From NCBI GenBank assembly GCA_028456385.1, contig JALNQF010000228.1, positions 1 through 64,000 on the forward strand: a DNA stretch of 64,000 nt. Direction: 5' to 3'. The DNA is from Ophiosphaerella korrae. Its lineage: Eukaryota; Ascomycota; Dothideomycetes; Pleosporales; Phaeosphaeriaceae. This document shows positions 47,071 through 58,451 of this stretch, one piece after another. Positions within the stretch are counted from its first letter, which is position 1; each line of letters begins with the position of its first letter. The position numbers were made by a program, and so were the translations under genes. Below the pieces are notes generated by a model, which did no database searches, was not told the origin of the DNA, and worked only from the letters and a program-made list of their open reading frames with translations.

Positions 47071-48912
47071 CTATTTGAAGCTGTGGTCGTTTCTTCTCCC
47101 GAATAATTGTTGAAGATACGTCCAGCAGTCGTCTCTATCCATGGACAACGGAACAGGCTTCGCTATCCCGTTTACACTGCGATCGATCCGCATCGGCCGT
47201 TGCCCCAAGAATATCCATTCCAGCTTTGCCAACGTCCCAGCATATTCCGCAGCTACTGCAATCATGTCATTCCGATGTTGTATTTCCCAAGCCAGTTCGA
47301 GCTTCTTTTCAATGTCGCCTTCTTGGAAGTATGGGCGAGCAATCAGATTACTGAAATTTCGGAGTGTCTTGTTCTCATAATAGTGCTCTGGATCCATTTC
47401 AGCCTGGGCATGCGGAACTTGCTCCGTATATGTGTCTCGGGAAAATGCGAGCTTGCGAAGATTTGGTAGACGTTGAACGCAGTTCCGGATGGCATCATGG
47501 TCGATGGCCCAGGAATGCTTCCAACCAAACCGGCATCCTGTACTAAGACAAAGTTGCTGTAGTCCCTGCAGGCTGGATATCTGCTCAAGAGCGCTTTGTG
47601 GGACGTGATTCAGGTCCTCAGGCCATCGGATGCTCAAAGAAGTGAGACTAGCGAATTGCCTGCAGAGCAAAGGGAGTACTTTCTCCTCAAGTAAACCTGG
47701 TGCCGCGCCATCAATTTTCAGTTTCCGTAGATGGGAATTGGCTTGAAGGAAGGCTAGGGGAGGGTTCGACATCCTGAAGTCGGGGCTGCTCCACACAAAT
47801 ATTTCAAGATTCGGCAGGTAGCCACACTTGCAAAAGAAGTCTACGACCATCTTGTTGAAACATATGTCAATCTCCAAGGACCGTACCGGACTGGACCCCC
47901 CCGGTTGAATCAAAACATTGAGCCAGCCTGGCTCATACAGTGCGAGATTTTCAATCCGTAGATCCTGCAGTTTCCGAAAGGACGGATACTCGTTGACTGA
48001 GTTAGGAAGCTGAACAACGGATTTCGAGAGTAGGTCGAAGGATGCCCACGTAAGAGACTTCAGTGTTGGTGATGCAAGGCAAAGTAGGCTGCAAGTGGGC
48101 GATCCTGTTGGCGAATCGTTTTTCGTGACAGATACTATACCTAAGTGTAGGGACTCTAAGCGCCATTTGCAATTCTTTGATAGTAGGTCAAGAGAATCCC
48201 ATTTTCCAAGCGGCACGCGATCCAAGACGAGATGCCGGATTTTCAAGGAGATGACAGTATTGAGAAAACTACCATCAACGGGTGCACTATCAGCCCAAAT
48301 CAAATTTTCCAACCGGGGTAGAACTTGGGCATTTGAAAGAACTGAATTGATTTTGGGCCTGTACGTCCCAAAGAAGGCCTCGCATGCTTGATCCAGACGT
48401 TCTTCTCTTACACCGGCATCTAGTGCATGAAATTCTTCGGAGATTTCGATCTTATGATGTCGGCTAATCCATTCAGGGTTTGTGGCGACGGTGATTTCCC
48501 GGATACAAGGGCCTACGGAGGGTGCCATGACCTTGCCTTGGTTTTTGGATCGTTCTTCGTGCTCCTTGAAAAGAACGTCAAGGATGTCGATGGCCCGATC
48601 GCTGTAGTCCAATACAATCTTCGTGAATTGACGAGATCTAGCAAGCTGACGGCAGTCGCGATTCACCAGGGCGAGATTCTTCAAGTCTTCTTTGGCGACT
48701 TGCTTGACAATGTGCCATGTAAGCTCGATGGGTAAGCGAGATAATAAAAAATCAGACGAGAAAGGCCGACCTTCGTTGATGCGATCGAATGAGAGTGGAC
48801 ATAGGTCCTGAATTTCCTTTCCGAAATCATCCTTTGTTCCTGAGAAGGTTGGAAACATCAAACGCATCAGATCGCTGTGTTGAGAGGGTATCATGACGGT
48901 TGACCTTTGCAA
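47071..48912 (-). CDS. F-box protein with leucine-rich C-terminal region
   Basis: A single intact exon of 613 residues. The F-box lies around residues 56-95 (LLSRLPIELTWHIVKQVAKE then ALVNRDCRQLARS), which would bind Skp1 in an SCF ubiquitin ligase. The rest is an irregular leucine-rich array (LRIENLALYEPGWLNVL, LRKLKIDGAAPGLL, LTSLSIRWPEDL), probably the substrate-binding solenoid. No introns are needed. A closer second Met (MIPSQ, residue 7) is an alternative start. Large expanded F-box families are common in plastic fungal regions; the substrate is unknown. Confidence 0.82.
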   Translation of the reverse strand: MQRSTVMIPSQHSDLMRLMFPTFSGTKDDFGKEIQDLCPLSFDRINEGRPFSSDFLLSRLPIELTWHIVKQVAKEDLKNLALVNRDCRQLARSRQFTKIVLDYSDRAIDILDVLFKEHEERSKNQGKVMAPSVGPCIREITVATNPEWISRHHKIEISEEFHALDAGVREERLDQACEAFFGTYRPKINSVLSNAQVLPRLENLIWADSAPVDGSFLNTVISLKIRHLVLDRVPLGKWDSLDLLSKNCKWRLESLHLGIVSVTKNDSPTGSPTCSLLCLASPTLKSLTWASFDLLSKSVVQLPNSVNEYPSFRKLQDLRIENLALYEPGWLNVLIQPGGSSPVRSLEIDICFNKMVVDFFCKCGYLPNLEIFVWSSPDFRMSNPPLAFLQANSHLRKLKIDGAAPGLLEEKVLPLLCRQFASLTSLSIRWPEDLNHVPQSALEQISSLQGLQQLCLSTGCRFGWKHSWAIDHDAIRNCVQRLPNLRKLAFSRDTYTEQVPHAQAEMDPEHYYENKTLRNFSNLIARPYFQEGDIEKKLELAWEIQHRNDMIAVAAEYAGTLAKLEWIFLGQRPMRIDRSVNGIAKPVPLSMDRDDCWTYLQQLFGRRNDHSFK

Positions 48913-50399
48913 TCCTCAGGACAGGTGCGTGTTAAAAAGTGGGCTCTTGAGGAGCGGGGCAATCCGTGACTATTGCTTAGGAGTGTCCTTAGTCATGCAG
49001 TAGCCTATAGCAGCCCTCGGCCCTACACCCCACCCCGACTTACTCATGCCCATTGTGCGATGGATGTCACACTTTGGAACCTGAAGAGGGCTGTCGAGAT
49101 GCCTCCACCGACGAGTGTAATTAACACCGTCCGTTCTTCGCGTCGCGCAGCCAGTCGTGCACCAGCTTAAACGCAGCTGCTTGCAGGTCCCTCCGGCCAC
49201 GCACCTTAACCTGGTCGGTAACGTGTCTATGGCGCCCGAACGAGCAGCCGCCAAGCTGTTTGATGAATCAGACCAGCCCATGATATTGTTGACAAAAGAC
49301 CATGTCAGACTTCGGAGCGGAAAAGTGCAAATCAGAACCTAGCATGCGAAATCTGAAACTAAGAATTCGAGATTTAGTTTTGCAATACTTCAATCGTCAT
49401 CACTGTGATGCAGGAGCGATGTCTGGGCCCGAAAACCGAAATCGGGACGCTTTGTCTCGAGGGCCTAAAGTAAACATAGCACGTGAGCAAGCGTTGCCGC
49501 AAACAACGTCAGCGGGCCGCCGTTTATTGGTTAGAGATACTGGAATCCCACCGATGGTGTCTTGGAATGCTCTGCGTCTGGCCACGGAATCCCTTCGTTG
49601 TTGGTGAAGTAAGCACCGTTAGCGAAAATCGACCTGTCAGTTAAGCGCATGCGTGTCATGCTGATTGTTTTCTGACGTCTTGTCTGATAGATTGTGCAGG
49701 TGTGTTGGAACGTGCACCATGTCAACAAGACGTCAAAACGATTTCGTTGTTCGCGTTAGAGCGCCGAGGCTTGGCGTTGACTGGGGAAAAGCGGGCAATC
49801 GCGTGGGTTGGTACCGGTAAAGCTGCGCAGGCCCAGGCCACTTAAAATGTAGGCTGATTTCGGATGCACCCCGGACTTGTTCGCGAGTGCAGTGACGACA
49901 CGCGATAATGCTCCTAGGGGTGACGGATATGAGAATATGAAACAGGTCGAAAACTCCGGTCGTGATGACGTCGTTGGGGTAGGAAATGTGAAAGAAATTA
50001 TTTAGACTTTTGACAAATGGATCATGAGGTGATATTTTGCGATTAATACTACAAGGTCGTATGGATCTTTTAATAATGAACAAAGCACCCCCTTGATAAA
50101 AAAATACAGTAATTTTAGATCACGTTAGCATCGCCTCTTCCTTCAACCACTAGTGGTCGGTGACATCAAATACTTATCAGAATTTCCAAGACATCAAACG
50201 TGCTTAGGTCCAGCCATCATGCATTCCGAACGGTATCCAAGTCAAATTCGAGCCCAAGAGTTTGTATGCCACTCGTTGTTGTCATTACTTTAGTGATTTG
50301 GCCAGGGCTGTGGTATACAGTTAAAATAGCATGCTGAATGAAGGGAGCAACAGTCTTTCGATATCGCAAAGAGCAGCTTCCGTCAATTTGACCGTCATC
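48913..50399. other. Spacer, no recognised gene
   Basis: Several short frames on both strands have no family resemblance. The minus frame 50217-50450 (TFDDGQIDGSCSLRYRK) is compositionally plausible and overlaps the end of the regulator relic, but it is not identified. Confidence 0.45.
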
Positions 50400-52915
50400 A
50401 AACGTATAAGACGATACCGCATTTGGTATCAATACTCCTGGACCTGCCAAGGAGCTTACTATGAACAGTCCAGCCGGAACATGATATTATCTTCCTGATG
50501 AAATACGCTACTCTACGACAAGTTTTCTCGTCCGTGGCATCGGGCATGGCTGTATCTGTATTCGAGAAAATGTTCTTAGAGTAAACAGGGTTGTCCTCGT
50601 TATAAGGAGTAGAGAAAGAAGGTTTGCGTAGGGGATTAGAATGTGCTAGATCCCCACTGAATACCTGGTCAGGACGCATACACTCGTGGGGTGGTAGGTA
50701 TGGAGGAATGCGCGGATGACGATGCGTGGCCGGTGTGGAGATCATAGCGTCCGCCCGCGGGCATCCTTTGTCCGAAGCGGTGCTCGCCCACGCCATTGGA
50801 GGAGGAAGAGTGGCCCTGGGTACGTTCGCTGATTGAAGAATGAACTCCAGCGCTAGTCCTTGTGATATCCCCAGAACAAGCAGTATCCTCTATCAAAAGA
50901 TCAGTTATGTCGGCTTTGACCTGTGGCGCCAGTTTTCGCAGTATCCCGAAAGCTAACCTATAAGCGCGTTCCGCCATCTGATCGCTCTCTTTCATTGCTC
51001 TCAACCAGCGGATGAGCTTTTTTGCAGACAATAAGATTTGACCACTGTCTTCCAGCAAGTGGACTGTACCGTAAGATATCTCAAGTAACAGTATGGTCAG
51101 GGCCTGCATGAGGCTGTGGACCAAGGTCTACTACGGCCCAGTCTGATATAGGACAACGCTATTCGCAAGGTCAGACAGAAGAGCAGGTCCGTCAAAGCCT
51201 TCGCTGCCTTAACGCACATAATCGCTGTCTTTTTGTTGAAGTTATCGGAAGCCTTTGTCTGGTTGGCGATTCGACTGTCGATTCTACATAGACAAGGCCG
51301 TGTAATGAGAAGTTTGCACCCGATATACTGCATGTTGAGAATCAGGCGTTCGCGTTCGAAGTCGGCGTCGGCAGTCGGCCGAGTGAAGTCGAGGCCGTAG
51401 GGAAGGGAGGCTGACCAAGCTTCAAGCTCATTACATAACGCAGATATCGTTTGTTGCACCTGCTTCCATGATCGGGTGGCTACTTTGGCGGAATAAAGCT
51501 GTGCCGTCGCTCTTTGAACGATTAAGGCAATCTGTACCGTGCTTTTCAGGTATAACACGGCGTTCGAAGGCTCCAAGATCGCTGGGCCAACCCGGGGAGA
51601 AGTTAGGTGAAGGTCGCTCACTCTATACCCTTCATGGGATTGATCTGTCCTAGTCGGATCGGCTGGCTGCTCCGTCGTCAATGATAGCGGGAGTGGCACT
51701 GAGCAGTAGTCCTCGACGAGTAAGCTCGGCCTCCCAATGATGACGCTGAGGATCCCTTCCAAACAGCAAGTGCCCCACCATATATGCATCAACGTTTCTT
51801 TTTGGGTCGTGCTAAAGGTGCGATCTTGGTTTCGAAGGTGTAATCCAAGTGCCTGGGCATAGCGGAGAGCTACACCAACAACGATCCAGGCCCTGCAGCA
51901 TGTGGTCAGCAAGGAAACGGACTGTGCGGGCTAGGTTCACCTATTCACGCGACCAACAACCAGAAGATGCAAGGCAAGAAGGCCTGTAAGCTGCACTTGC
52001 ATAAGATCAGTGTTCGAGGCCAGAGGAGAGCCATATAGCCCTAAGATATGTGCGCGCGACTAGTAGATAAGGTAATCCCGATCGTCCGCTCGCCAGTCTG
52101 CTTCAGTTAAATGCGAATACTTCGCTCCAATAGCAAATACAAGATTTAATATCGCAAGCTACTTGTCAGGTGCAGGAAGAGGTAAGCCTAGTCTCACAGA
52201 CTCGTAATATGCTCGAAAATTATCTGTGAACGAGGATCGCGGAAGTATTGGGAACGACTCTTGAATGGTGTGTTTATATAGCTGTCCACAAGCCTCTGGG
52301 TAGTCTCTATTGGTGGTAATTCGTACGGATCCACGGCTTCGTCTACGTCAACGGCGTAATTATCTAGATAGAAGGACGACATGCTGGCAGGCAAGGGTGC
52401 GTTGAAGTCTCGCTCCTGGAGCTCTTGGGCGTATTTGCAGAGCCTTTATGCGTTGCAAAACTGCTTTGGAGTTGTCCCTAGGAGGCCTATAGGGACCTTC
52501 TGACCTAGACAATGACCCTTCTGGATATTCTATCTGGTTTTGTAAACGACGTATCCATTCGAGTTCGGAGCTCTTCCCCACAAATCCAGTGGCTCGCCTC
52601 TCTTCATTACGAAGCAGGTCCGTGTCCATAATGTCCATATCTCCATCATAACCAGTCGCAGCTGACACGCTGGCTTCTCCTTCTACATCCTCGGGATCGG
52701 GTGTTCTACGCAGGTCTATTGAGGAAGCGGCATCGGAAACGTCGTCTACAGACTGGGACTTGTGGGCGAAGACTATGAGAAGAGACTAGTTCATGAGAGA
52801 TTGCCTTCCTTGCTTGTTCTAGAAAGTTGTATATTTCTTCTCTTCTATTATCGGTGATGGAGACGCTGAGGTTCTTTAGGAAAGCAACTATGTCTCGATT
52901 TTGAGCAGCAGACAC
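50400..52915 (-). pseudogene. Fungal-specific transcription factor, zinc cluster missing, broken
   Basis: Pieces in order: LEQARKAISHELVSSHSLRPQV (52706-52915); after a shift RRTPDPEDVEGEASVSAATG and ATGFVGKSSELEWIRRLQ (~52560-52720); FYLDNYAVDVDEAVDPYELP then, after a shift at ~52270, ESFPILPRSSF; the fungal regulatory region at 51097-51912 (IVVGVALRYAQALGLHL, WWGTCCLEGILSVIIGRPS); a frameshift and paired TAG TAG at 51131-51136 where relatives have the GPWW motif; then VHSLMQALTILLLEISYG. Both TAGs equal TGG with G-to-A. The Zn2Cys6 domain that should precede it is absent; a different protein (52888-53286) abuts. C-terminal sequence continues to about 50540 in another frame. Confidence 0.7.
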
Positions 52916-53286
52916 TTATTCAGCATGACCCATGCGATGCACAGCGTCAACATTCCCCGCCTGTACCGAGGGTTGTGCAAGAGCACGCAGATCCGGGACC
53001 ATGGAATCGAGAGACCGAGGATAGCAGGCTCAATGGCCGATTGGGACACGGTCACCCCGATTGTCTTGAAGCTGTAGTAGTTCTGGACGTGGTCGATGAT
53101 GGAGGTATAGAGGTCGAGGAAGTCGGATTGGATCAAGGCATCGGAAAGGGGACGGTTTACGCCGAAAAGGTTGGGAGATGGAAGGGGAGGTGAAGTCTCT
53201 GGCGAAGTGATGGGAGGGGACGGTAACTGTGTCCCTTCCGTCGGAGGGCGGCGGCCTCTGATGTGCAGTCTGTGCAGGAAGGACAT
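52888..53286 (-). CDS. Conserved-looking hypothetical protein, possibly truncated
   Basis: 132 residues: a Pro-rich leader (LPSPPITSPETSPPLPSPNL), then IQSDFLDLYTSIIDHVQNYY, IGLSIPWSRICVLL-type helices (as ILGLSIPWSRICVLLHNP) and LTLCIAWVMLNKCLLLK. This helical pattern recurs in uncharacterised fungal proteins, which are usually longer, so the C-terminus may be cut. Its last 28 nt overlap, in another frame, the beginning of the regulator relic. No function is assigned. Confidence 0.5.
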   Translation of the reverse strand: MSFLHRLHIRGRRPPTEGTQLPSPPITSPETSPPLPSPNLFGVNRPLSDALIQSDFLDLYTSIIDHVQNYYSFKTIGVTVSQSAIEPAILGLSIPWSRICVLLHNPRYRRGMLTLCIAWVMLNKCLLLKIET

Positions 53287-54344
53287 CGTGCGTGATCGTT
53301 TTTGTATGGGCTTAATAGCTGTGGTTGCAGGGGGTGATCATACGCTTGTTTGAGAGCTGTGCGGCTTGCACAAGCGTTGTGTGGAATTGCAGGTATTTCA
53401 CCGGGCATTCCCGTAGTTTAGCTGCGCGGATCTTGACCTCGCTGTTATCACTCCACGTCTTAGACTGTAGGTCCATTTAGATCCGGGCTGATCATGAGGA
53501 GCCCCTGTCCCTCGTACCAAAATTTGATATGGAGTGATTCAGCATGGTGTGATTCAGCTCAACTGGCCTTGAAAATGCGCTGGTATTAACCCTGCCTGGT
53601 CTGAACATGCTCGAGAAGCATGTCATGGGGATGAGGCTAGATGGAAAGCAATCACGACCGTCGTCTCATAACTTGGCCACATAATAACGAATTGCTGATG
53701 TCTCCAACTCAGAAAAAAACATGCAGGTCTGTCGGATAGGTCAGCGCTTGCCCACATCCGGGGCCACGTTCACGGTGCCGAGAAGAATCTAAGTCACTGC
53801 CAACGTGGCCACAGGAAAGTGGCCATTTTATCACGCTACTGTGTCGTCCAGAAATATAGAGCCTTCAGGCGCGCGTACCCGAGGGGCCGGGGGTCTTTGG
53901 CTCGCGTACCGCTTGCGCCAATCGTAGCGCTGGATGAGGGTGAACAACTCTATGTGATTGGTCCAGCCGGTGCGTGGTTCGAAAACAACCCCGTGGCTTT
54001 GCATCTGGCTGAGACAGCGGTGTATGAAAAACATTATGAGGTGATCGGAAAATTAAGCCTTCGAATGCTTGGCAGACCCTGGTCTTACCCCTAGTGCATG
54101 TATGGATGCCGCGGTTCCATTTCCGGATCGTTTACACCTGAGGGTTCAAGAGTATAAATGCATCGTTACTCATCGCTTGACGGGCTCAAATGATGAGAGG
54201 ATCGCTTTTGTAGAATCACTGGTTCTGTAAGAAAGTAATGTCATTTTAGAGAACTTAAGCTGCAACTGCAAAACTCACCTCACAATGCCATGGTAGAGCC
54301 CCATGAAATTACGTTTTCTTGCGTTCTGACTTCGTCTAGAAAAA
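53287..54344. other. Spacer; one unassigned 91-codon frame
   Basis: The plus frame 53819-54094 (ALDEGEQLYVIGPAGAWF, VALHLAETAVYEKHYEVIG) is open and protein-like but matches no family I know. Nothing else is supported. Confidence 0.35.
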
Positions 54345-54760
54345 GTGCTTCTTCGTTCAGCTGTGTCGCGACAGCCTCATCTACTTTACGTAGCGTACGC
54401 CTGGAACGGCCAACTAGACATGTATTACGAGGATGATTGCGAGACATGCGATCGTGCATTTGGCAGCCAGCCAGCCGCCACACAGCACATGAACGCCCAT
54501 GATCATTGGGGTTCACGCTACGAATGTGATATATGGGATCGAGAGTTCTATACAAAACAATCAGTGGACCAGCACATGGACGATACGGGACACCGGAAGC
54601 CTTGAATTAAGTGCGAAGCCTGCAATAGAAGATTCTGTACCTAAAAATCCGCCAATCAGCATATGAACGCTCTTGAGCTGCAGAGTAACGTCAACTATAC
54701 CACCTATTCACGAAGTGCAGACTATGACGGACAATCCTTTGTTCAAGTCACAGCCTATTT
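54345..54760 (+). pseudogene. C2H2 zinc-finger gene relic
   Basis: The frame reads CETCDRAFGSQPAATQHMNA (finger 1), CDIWDREFYTKQSVDQHMDD (finger 2, second Cys replaced by Trp), then TGA at 54603-54605, and in the same frame CEACNRRFCT, TAA, KSANQHMNALE (finger 3). The spacing C-x2-C-x12-H-x4/5-H is that of fungal multi-finger proteins. Two stops and a lost zinc ligand show decay. The region 54770-55500 has no supported gene. Confidence 0.6.
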
Positions 54761-55510
54761 GGCAATCTCAACATGTGTGCGGCGTCTTGGTTTTCTTTGT
54801 CGTCTTTCTAAGTAGAAACAATGAGACCAAGTGGTACGTTGTAGTGCGGTTTCGTTCTTGCGTAGGGAAGTAGCCAGGGAATTAGACTGTGGTCAAGTCG
54901 TGACATGCGGCTTAACTATGATAGAATGTCAGCTAATGCACGGACTCACCTCCGCAGCAACGCCCCACAATTGACTAATTATAGCCGGGGGTTCACGCCG
55001 CATTTCAGCCGATAGCGACCAGTCAACGGAGATAGTCACGATAGCGTTGGATCTATCCCAAGTGATTTCCGAATCCTAAGTGGTTTACAAGGTCCACCAG
55101 TTAGCGCTGGAATGGACAGCGGCTCATGTACAGGAAACAGGTGTGTTAATCGGACCCTGCAACGAAAACTGTATACTGGAGACTGTGACATTTTCGATTG
55201 AGTTACGCTGATAGGATTCCAGAATTGCTAGATCCCCAGGAAGAGATGGGCGCGAAGGGGCACCATGAGGCAAGATGTGGCAGGATTAGGCCTATGCCTC
55301 AAGCGAGAACAGCGCTAACGTTACAATTGTAATAGCGCAACGCTACATGTGTCGATAGCCAACGAAGAAGCAGCTATGCACATCCTAGGCTGAAGATGTC
55401 CTCGATGATGCGGTTGCATGTAGTGGCCGATTCTCGTCATTCGCCGTTTGTAACAACTCTACTATGAGACTACGATCTTTGTTTCAGCCCGAACAGCACC
55501 AGTCGCAATA

Positions 55511-55690
55511 TGGCGCTAACCCTCGCTGACTCGCAGCGCCAGATGATCCATGAGATGATCGCCAGCAGAGAGCTCACTGCCTCTCAGATGGCTAAAACAG
55601 CTGGCTGCAGCGTCCGCGCGACCAAGTACAGCCGCTCAAACATGCGTCATTAAGCGCCGTGGAATGGCGGCGGACGCCCCTTGAAAGTCC
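55511..55690 (+). pseudogene. Tc1-like transposase N-terminal fragment
   Basis: Reads MALTLADSQRQMIHEMIASR and LTASQMAKTAGCSVRATKYS RSNMRH, the first helix-turn-helix of Tc1-type transposases; TAA then APWNGGGRP, where GRP is the hook between the two HTH subdomains. Nothing of the DDE core follows. It is not evidently part of the same copy as the C-terminal fragment at 14338. Confidence 0.6.
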
Positions 55691-55875
55691 AACGATAAGT
55701 CTCCTGGCAGAGACTTAATGGTGACCAAGAACATAAATCAAGATTAGTATCCCTTGACCGAGGGTTCGAAATCGTCTTCGGGATGCCGAGCTCTTTCTGA
55801 CATCCTCGCGTGGTCATCAAATTGAAGAATGGAATCCCCCTTTACGCTGACCAAGTGCTGCCAATGGAATCCTCC

Positions 55876-57690
55876 TCAGGCCAAGTGCTGCCAATACCCG
55901 TGGCTATCCTTGGCCGTGTCCACTATGAAACAGACGCTCTGATATGTGTCTCCAATTATGGGCTTTGGTATTTTCTCCTTTCGCGTCCTTTGCTGGTTTT
56001 TCGCGCCCATGCGAGTCCTGCCCATGCGAGTCCTGCCCATGCACGTCCTGCCCATGCCCGATATACTCGCGCTTCGACCTGATTGGTCCCCAGCCCTCCA
56101 ATAAGTCACTCTGCCCAAGTCACCTTCTCTTGCTCGATCTTCACTCTGTTTGAAACCCTTTGGATCGCTATCTCTTTCAATTCTCAGCATGTGGAACTCC
56201 CAGTCTCTCATAATCTGGAACGTGGCGCATATAAGTCCAGGATCCGCAACCGAAGAGCGGATGTATAAAGCTTCCTCAGGAAGGTTTATAAGACCGAGTG
56301 AACATTTGGGATCTACAGTAATGTTGGCCAGACGACACCGTTCGCAGATACTGTGATCCTTACACGCCTTACACCGCCAGCACAAACCCGTGAACAGGTG
56401 ATGTACCGCAACCCGCGCATGTCGTTGGATGCACCTCAACATGACCCATAGATCCGTCCCGGTATGCATGATCCGCTACTATTTGTCCGTGTAGCGGATC
56501 GGAGCCTTTGGGTGCCATAAAGAGCGCATGCCGAAGGGCATCATACCTGGCTCCATGGACAGAGCTTAGCGGCGCTTGGGCGACCCATAGGAAGACGTTT
56601 CCATCAGGGCCGATGAAACGCAGGCTATCATAGTTCTGTGCTGGAGTATAAGTCGTTATCAGATCATTTCCCTGTGGTGGCGTGAGCAGTTCGCTTTTCC
56701 GCATCCCAGTCGCGTTATCGAATCGGAGGTTGTACGACCAATGCCCGGGAAGCATTGACCATGAATGTCTTCCAGCCGATAAATTACCATTTCCAGGTCC
56801 GAGATCAAAGGCGTATACTGGTTTGGTCGGTATTGCTGTGTTCCGAGATGCGCGGACCTTTCGCCATTCTCGAGTCGAGGGGCTTTCCAGCCAATCTGTC
56901 GCTCCTGGTGCTGTAATACTCGATCCGTACAGAGTGTCGACAACTGGGGGTAGTTTCCATTGGGGTGGGTAAGGAACCTCTCGATGCACTTCTAGATATT
57001 TACCTAACGAAACAGGATCTATGGGTGCTGACGCTGTGGATGCTGGGAGAGAAATGGTGCTACTTGTAGGGACCAATTCTAGCCCAGAAGGAGCATATGG
57101 ATGTCCTGTAGGTATGACCTCCGGAAGATTTGGATCATGCGGAGTTTGGGGTGGTCGATTGCCTTCACTAGGTTGAGTCGTCCATATCCTGACGTCGGTC
57201 CTTCCATCAAATGAAGCTGGCGGAGATCCGAAAGAGTTCGATCCATAGAATTCTGAATGAGTTTCGGAATGCGGCCCAGCGGGTAATGCTGGTGGAGATG
57301 CCCCCAGTTCTTGAGACTTTCCTGGGTCAGCATCATGTAGAGAGAAAGTTAATGGTTGTTGGCACACGATGCTGACCGACATTCGCCTTGCTTCCTCCAT
57401 CTCGGAGCCTTGGAGTTCGTGCGCGTGAGGATTGCTCTCGTTCATCTGCTGTGAAGGAGGTGTAGTTGGCAGCGCCGAGGGAAGTGCTTCCAGGGGTTCG
57501 GCACCGAACGCTGCATGCGACTCCGCAATTAGTGGAGTTCCATATTGGGGTTGGATGTAGCAGATGTTTTGGACACCCTTAGTGTTAAATAGAGGAGAGC
57601 AGATAATACACTAAGCAGAAAGTCTGGAGAATTCTTACGTAGAAGCTCGAGTAAAGATCGGGCAACGGATGCAATACCACGGGTAGCCTG
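55876..57690 (-). pseudogene. ZZ-type zinc-finger protein split by a 1-nt frameshift
   Basis: The main exon (~57570 to 55876) has a disordered Pro/Ser-rich N-terminal half, a central domain (TDWLESPSTREWRKV, VYAFDLGPGNG, LRFIGPDGNVFLWVA) and TTCAGCGTSPVHG. At ~56390 a one-base difference in a T-run changes frame; the other frame continues LCWRCKACKDHSICERCR, completing the C-x2-C pairs of a ZZ domain, then runs to 55876. A short upstream exon (~57645-57690, ARSLLELLR) precedes an intron with GTAAGA donor. The tail includes a 15-bp minisatellite giving MGRTR repeats. ZZ domains bind peptides or histone tails; the specific role is unknown. The first exon is not identified. Confidence 0.6.
56006..56057. 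repeat. 15-bp minisatellite, about 3.5 copies
   Basis: CCCATGCGAGTCCTG repeats at 56006, 56021, 56036 (one change) and partly at 56051. The period is a multiple of three and stays in frame inside the ZZ-protein tail (MGRT-type repeats). Confidence 0.88.
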
Positions 57691-58085
57691 AACGGTGATT
57701 GGTTAGACCTAAGAGAGCGAGACCTCAGCTAGGAGCGACGGAAGATTTTCAGTTATTGACGTTTATCCCCTGTTTCTGTCTCAAAAGCGCCTGAGTCCTG
57801 TGTCACCACGTGCTACATGAATGTGAACGTGAACAAAAACAATGGGAACCGTGACCATAGAGGTGCTTGCGTCAAGCCTGGAGGCTTTGGGTTGATACGT
57901 CAGAGTTGATTGATGGTCTGATGTGGTCCGACAGGTTGTCTCGGCAGGGTATCCGCGTATTACGCGCAAGGACACGTACCATCGAAAGCATGTCTCTGCA
58001 CCACTGTTGAACAGGATTTCTGATTTGATTGACTTGGCCCATCACGCGTCTAGTCGGACCACTGTCCAATTTATCAAAGATTTGA

Positions 58086-58451
58086 ATGGTTGCCTTTTAT
58101 AATGGCGTAAATTCCGTGCTCTACGCAATGTTCATATGCTGTGCCGTCATTGTCCTGGCCCTGCTTGGCCGATTCTTCTACCTCGAGCACATCGGGCATG
58201 CAGCTTCGAACGGACGTTTAATCTATGCCGAAGTTACTTCTGCCTTGGAAATCGTATTCTCGATAGTTCTAATCATTCTCGAGAAATACTCGTTCTACTG
58301 TTTCCCCATCGATATCATTCTCTTCATCTGTTCAATCGTAGCCTTCGGGCTATTAGCTGCTGTAAGTATTCTGGGTGATAGCAGAAGTTTCGCTATCAAT
58401 CTCAGCAAGTCCTTCGCGCAAGGATGTGCATGTGGCGTTTGTCGATCATGA
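58086..58451 (+). CDS. Multi-TM (MARVEL-like) membrane protein, first exon
   Basis: Hydrophobic segments near residues 10-28, 45-65, 68-85 and 87-100 are separated by short polar turns, with NGRLIYAEVTSALEIVFSIV and CFPIDIILFICSIVAFGLL as in fungal MARVEL-type four-TM proteins. A consensus GTAAGT donor at 58361 suggests the first exon really ends at ...FGLLAA and that the last ~30 listed residues are intron. The next exon is not clear; downstream frames (58440-58660) have stops, so the gene may be truncated. Function is unknown. Confidence 0.45.
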   Translation: MVAFYNGVNSVLYAMFICCAVIVLALLGRFFYLEHIGHAASNGRLIYAEVTSALEIVFSIVLIILEKYSFYCFPIDIILFICSIVAFGLLAAVSILGDSRSFAINLSKSFAQGCACGVCRS

